Shown here piece by piece: positions 26,401-29,231 of a stretch of DNA of 29,231 bases. The stretch is from assembly GCA_964522605.1 (NCBI GenBank), contig CAZFWV010000048.1:1-29231 (forward strand), read 5' to 3'. Each line of letters starts with the position of its first letter. Positions within the stretch are counted from its first letter, which is position 1. The notes under the pieces are model-generated. The model saw only the letters and a list, made by a program, of their open reading frames with translations. It did no database searches and was not told the origin of the DNA. This DNA is from CAVZLD01 sp964522605. Lineage in GTDB: Bacteria > Planctomycetota > Planctomycetia > Pirellulales > Pirellulaceae. The position numbers and the translations under genes are program-made.

Positions 26401-29231
26401 CCGTCAAGCTCGAAGCACGCCCCCTGCATCCAGCGCAGGAGGACCAAACACTTCACGATGACATAACAATCCGAGGTGCAGGACGCGAACACCTGCTGGC
26501 AGTCAACAACAACCGTGCGGCCGAATCACTGCAGATCGTTGACCACCCGGGACAGAACCCTGGGTATCGCGTCGAGGGGAGTCTCAGCCTGGGGCCTGGT
26601 CGCCATCGCGTTCAAGTCGCTCCCGCACGACGAGCAACGCTGATCCGAGTACACGTGCGGCGTCCCGTTGGTCTATTGCCTGTCCTGCCACCGCTGACCT
26701 GCCAAACCGTTCAAGCGGTGCTGGAAGGACGTTATGGCATGGATCCGATCGTCGAAACCGAAAGCAGCCCTCGGCGGCGACACAACGACCTGGTGCTTGG
26801 GCAACGGCAATCAACCGGCATCGCCGAACATTCGGACATCCACGACGCGGCGAAGGTGCTCGTCCTGCTGCCGGGCGTCGCGCCCGGGCCGATTCCGTTG
26901 GTGCAGCCGATCGGAGCGGTCTGTGAGGCCGCCGAGAACAGCGAATTGGAGCCGTTGGAGTTGGCCCGCTGGGGCCTGCGTCGAGGCCGAGTCGACCCCC
27001 AGCATGTCGAGCTACTCCTGGCATGGGCCGTCACGGCCGAGGATCCGCAGACAGTGGCGGAACGAGCTGAGGTGCTGCTGCAGTACGCCGCCGATCCGAC
27101 TCCCTGGTTCGATCAGAAGCGCGTCGTCACCACACCGCTGGTGGAACAGGCCGTGCGATTGCATCGGGGGCAAATCGAGGCCGCGTTGGCGGTCGATCCG
27201 GCGGGTGACCTGCCTGCCATACGCCAACGACTTGCCTTGCTGACTCGTCTGTCGGAAGCAGACTCGACACAACGACCACGTCTCCTTGTTCTGGCCGCGG
27301 AGCAATTCGATCGCCTGCCTTGGCTCTCGGATATGACGGGATTCGACGCCCGCCTGTTCCGCGAAATGGGTTGGTCCTTGTATCGCGAGGTGGAGTCCAG
27401 CGCCGGATTACACACACTTCAGTTGTCGCGCTGGTCGCCGGAGTCCCCTGGCCTGAGAATTCGACGCTGCCTGCTGACACCGTCGGAGCCGGCCGATTAC
27501 TTGGTAACGGGGCAGTCACAACTGCTTCTGCGCCTCAACGCGATGCGTGCCACCGAGACCCAGTTGATCTTGACTCGGCCGCAATTGAGTTACCTGCCGG
27601 CCATGCCAGTTCGCGTGCGGTGCCAAGTCGGCAACCAGGCGGCGCAGGTGATCCCGCTCGATCGGGCCGGCACGGCACAGTCCGTGAGGATCAAGCTACC
27701 GGCAGGAGACCACCAGATCCAGTTGCGAACCGAAGATCCCCAGACCGGCCAGTATGTGCTCGTCCAGGTCCACGATCGATCCGCTCCCAACGATCCGCAA
27801 CGTTGGAGTGACCAGCCCGATGCGAAACCGGACCAGAGACTGTACCAGGTTGCCACGTCGGAGGAGCCGCTTCGATTTCGCGTCTTGGGTCCCACTCGGA
27901 TCCGAGTCGACGAATGGGTTGGGGACTCGACACGGGTCCGGTACTTCAACGTGCCCGATCAAGAACGCCAATTTGAATTCACGCCTCCACCGGGGATTCA
28001 GGCATCGCTGTTCCGCGTGTTTCAGTGGCGCGAGGAAACGATGCGCCCTCCACTCGAGGTCGTGCGGTCGCGGCCGCTGCCACCACCGCGGCTGCCGGTA
28101 TGGCTCGACCAATTGCCTACCCCCACAACGAACGACCCTGGATGCATCGAACCGGCATGGTTCGCAGCTCCCAGCGTCGCGTGGGGAGATTCCCTGGAGT
28201 TGCGCTCCCTGGCTGCTGCCGACGAAGCGTCACCGTGGATACACGTGCCCGATGCGTTCCCCCTGGGAGGCCAGGAAGAGGGAACCTGGTCGGTCGCACT
28301 GGGTGCGTTTACGCGACGACCGGTCGAAGAAGATTTCCAGGCCGGTGCGCCGGATGAGTTCGGTGAACTGCGCATTGGTTATGATTTGTTCGATCCTTGG
28401 AAGGAAACGTACACGCGGACGGATACTCTCGTGCGTCTGCGTGAATCGAGCGGTCCGACGTGGGGGCTCAGTCATCAGCGGTGGTGGGAGTGGCCCAACA
28501 ACTCGAACACAACGGAACAAGGCTGGACCGGCTTTCGCAATGTGCCGAATAACCTGGTCCTGACTTGGGATCTCTATGGGTTCCTTCAGGCGCCCGCCGG
28601 GGCTCTGCCTCCGGATGATGCGGAGCTTGAGGGTTCTCTGGGGACAGCGCTGCGAGCCTATCGGCGATTCGACTTGACCGAACGGCTGTGGCATGTGCCC
28701 GTTGCGACCGTATTCGGCCGATGGCTGACGCTGGACGCAGTTCGCTACCAACCCGGTCGTGTCGATCAAGACGTATTTACGCTCTATAAGTCGGATCATC
28801 CGACCGGATTGCGGGTCAGCGATACGTGGGTTCACGAACCCCGCGTCGACACCCAGTTCTGGATTCGCCCGGCGCTGGTCACGAATGAGGACTTCAATCC
28901 GGGGCGACCCGACCATCTCACCCTGCAGGCCGGTCTTGCAACCTACTTGAGCGGTGTTGTGCTGGATCTTAGCTATCGAGTCACTCGATATACGAATGAT
29001 GACGACCGGGAATCGAGCGTCACGCAGCAGTTTATCTACTGCGACACAATGCTGGAGCACTGGCAGCATGCGGGAAGCCGCTACGAGTTGGGATTCAGCC
29101 TTCGTCAAGAACTGACGGAGGGAGAAACCAGCGCCAGCCTGGTGCTGACTCGCTACCTGAGCAATGGCCGCGGATACCGCGACGTTCCACCCGGATCCGG
29201 TGAATTCCTGGCCCTTCGCCGACAACGGCAC
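23418..29231 (+). CDS. Giant envelope protein with outer-membrane-barrel-like C-terminus (partial)
   Basis: An uninterrupted frame of 1938 codons that leaves the window still open. Near the N-terminus a hydrophobic stretch (about 37-62, with LTLVISFWMTVPVTSA) looks like a signal peptide; the ATG at 23544 would give a more usual signal length than the one at 23418, and no ribosome binding site decides. At least three beta-sandwich-like modules repeat a pattern such as LSFSVCGPIRLRIETR (about 238), VWLELQGPVAVKLEAR (984) and LRFRVLGPTRIRVDEW (1483), each followed later by a G-H/D-H strand. Helical, TPR-like stretches lie at about 715-930 and 1175-1300. From about 1645, alternating hydrophobic strands with many Tyr and Trp suggest a beta-barrel. 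The layout recalls exopolymer exporters such as BcsC and PgaA, but no homology is claimed. It starts 68 bases after the previous gene. Confidence 0.75.
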   Translation, partial: MPLRCTQDRQRNAPLKGCDFYPERPPAGYQALPGLPWLFRVLMGTSLTLVISFWMTVPVTSALDLDPATLSRLPPGTPLRWDNVKSSPTWVAGAMPCYDSSSRLYQVRLSPGAFVMLRLPARAMLRIAGPGHDLTPEDVAIWTGNGSGLYRRLQPAVSANDHSLVAAPGQSDPGIVRIERPRQTGCAIDLALFISRRIDLADGSAFQTPISTGGDTVTLGIDTPRSHETWSVLRPQRPLSFSVCGPIRLRIETRLQYAAWESVAEQPYQLRIGVDGVPRRIESETTTEGRRVVYLDGEPCLVSRPEVEYVDLAAGNHRVTLESTSCMVVRVLATSPGANPTHFARLTHTGARAQRLACSLWEQDDAFFGHALQQTPPDLDTYRQTILRSVRDNRYREGGLRAWWLLKTLASSHPEVDGLSDWAERCASFHTRYRNLLPASQTAPLVLRTAWCSLRQLRPLHDEGMAVVVADQMIEDAVRNLSRVHLVRFPPQCVTEAEYYLPDQLGPTQLRVVVDASCATIAAELWLACDDRAPVPLRVFEQPGISPADFTTTRAEAGLAAQYWKSPDYDAGTLGGPFARQLAPGDLIEVASTELTLPQGARRIRLICRNPATARLDVGLQYRVGKHYELTESAYLEARQRATCDGLTLLERFQRETAPLQNDLEAGEELRNFALPLHRWLTGRQQSFVADLVPPPTTNATCSLSGDELSAQIARARQLSEMGDWILALEAWSQLLPCLPASLRSEALRERTRALEQLQEPYLVERELRGMLCFDPDPVVRTTAAHHLRERYLREADVDNLEALAATELLLNPTPDRWREVVRLLLQDGQWSLAIQAGLELPPGQQNVEDLLLAAHQLRWWQVFEQLRNALPEGESKNYWSGIWQLEHGQEQQAVQLLIQAGDRGRNLAAYLQAGRQIVSQLKDADPTTRLNGITAWENWQAHVPVPWIWQPDDESVIQCAGSANVYAVENDLYLRYYKATPDQPVWLELQGPVAVKLEARPLHPAQEDQTLHDDITIRGAGREHLLAVNNNRAAESLQIVDHPGQNPGYRVEGSLSLGPGRHRVQVAPARRATLIRVHVRRPVGLLPVLPPLTCQTVQAVLEGRYGMDPIVETESSPRRRHNDLVLGQRQSTGIAEHSDIHDAAKVLVLLPGVAPGPIPLVQPIGAVCEAAENSELEPLELARWGLRRGRVDPQHVELLLAWAVTAEDPQTVAERAEVLLQYAADPTPWFDQKRVVTTPLVEQAVRLHRGQIEAALAVDPAGDLPAIRQRLALLTRLSEADSTQRPRLLVLAAEQFDRLPWLSDMTGFDARLFREMGWSLYREVESSAGLHTLQLSRWSPESPGLRIRRCLLTPSEPADYLVTGQSQLLLRLNAMRATETQLILTRPQLSYLPAMPVRVRCQVGNQAAQVIPLDRAGTAQSVRIKLPAGDHQIQLRTEDPQTGQYVLVQVHDRSAPNDPQRWSDQPDAKPDQRLYQVATSEEPLRFRVLGPTRIRVDEWVGDSTRVRYFNVPDQERQFEFTPPPGIQASLFRVFQWREETMRPPLEVVRSRPLPPPRLPVWLDQLPTPTTNDPGCIEPAWFAAPSVAWGDSLELRSLAAADEASPWIHVPDAFPLGGQEEGTWSVALGAFTRRPVEEDFQAGAPDEFGELRIGYDLFDPWKETYTRTDTLVRLRESSGPTWGLSHQRWWEWPNNSNTTEQGWTGFRNVPNNLVLTWDLYGFLQAPAGALPPDDAELEGSLGTALRAYRRFDLTERLWHVPVATVFGRWLTLDAVRYQPGRVDQDVFTLYKSDHPTGLRVSDTWVHEPRVDTQFWIRPALVTNEDFNPGRPDHLTLQAGLATYLSGVVLDLSYRVTRYTNDDDRESSVTQQFIYCDTMLEHWQHAGSRYELGFSLRQELTEGETSASLVLTRYLSNGRGYRDVPPGSGEFLALRRQRH

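Noticed and set aside
28230..29231. Minus-strand open frame of 333 codons at the window end
   Set aside because: It is antisense to the giant plus-strand gene, which is continuous across the same bases and shows repeated structural patterns; the minus-strand reading shows none.

Overview
The window looks like a planctomycete chromosome segment (order Pirellulales or a relative; inference). The reasons are a moderately high GC content, short palindromic repeats of the kinds I remember as common in planctomycete genomes, paired FabZ-like dehydratases around an extended acyl carrier protein, an ECF sigma factor with a very large anti-sigma partner, and many long envelope proteins. I see no RNA genes, CRISPR array, transposase or prophage genes.

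Layout. (1) 1-1898, minus strand: a lipid cluster reading FabZ, acyl carrier protein, then a second FabZ-like protein without the catalytic His, with a well-formed sigma-70 type promoter at 1974-2002. (2) 2098-3864, plus: PtsI (Enzyme I of the phosphotransferase system). (3) 4219-6345, minus: a small Fis-type helix-turn-helix protein and a family 2 glycosyltransferase, separated by a MITE-like element. (4) 6346-7432: a gene-poor kilobase with palindromic and tandem repeats. (5) 7433-10809, plus: folK (fused to a degenerate nucleoside-kinase-like domain), panC, and lgt with a PDZ-like insertion. (6) 11094-13687, plus: ECF sigma factor and membrane-spanning anti-sigma factor, with a candidate self-regulated promoter. 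(7) 14065 to the end, plus: five closely spaced genes that look like one envelope system.

The five-gene locus is the most interesting part. It encodes a CHASE2/GAF-like membrane sensor; a 1064-residue protein with two tandem CapC/PgsC-like membrane modules and two degenerate copies of an amidohydrolase domain; a membrane-anchored beta-rich protein; a secreted protein carrying the intact-looking version of that amidohydrolase domain; and a protein of more than 1938 residues with beta-sandwich modules, helical repeats and a C-terminal outer-membrane-barrel-like region, cut by the window end. My reading is a trans-envelope machine for making, exporting or trimming an anionic polymer, perhaps poly-gamma-glutamate-like. 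No ligase or polymerase is visible here, so the product is unknown.

The second theme is small inverted-repeat elements. At least eight were found. Two sit in frame inside one gene of the new locus, two supply the stop codon of a neighbouring gene, and two copies of one MITE lie in opposite orientation about 8.6 kb apart.
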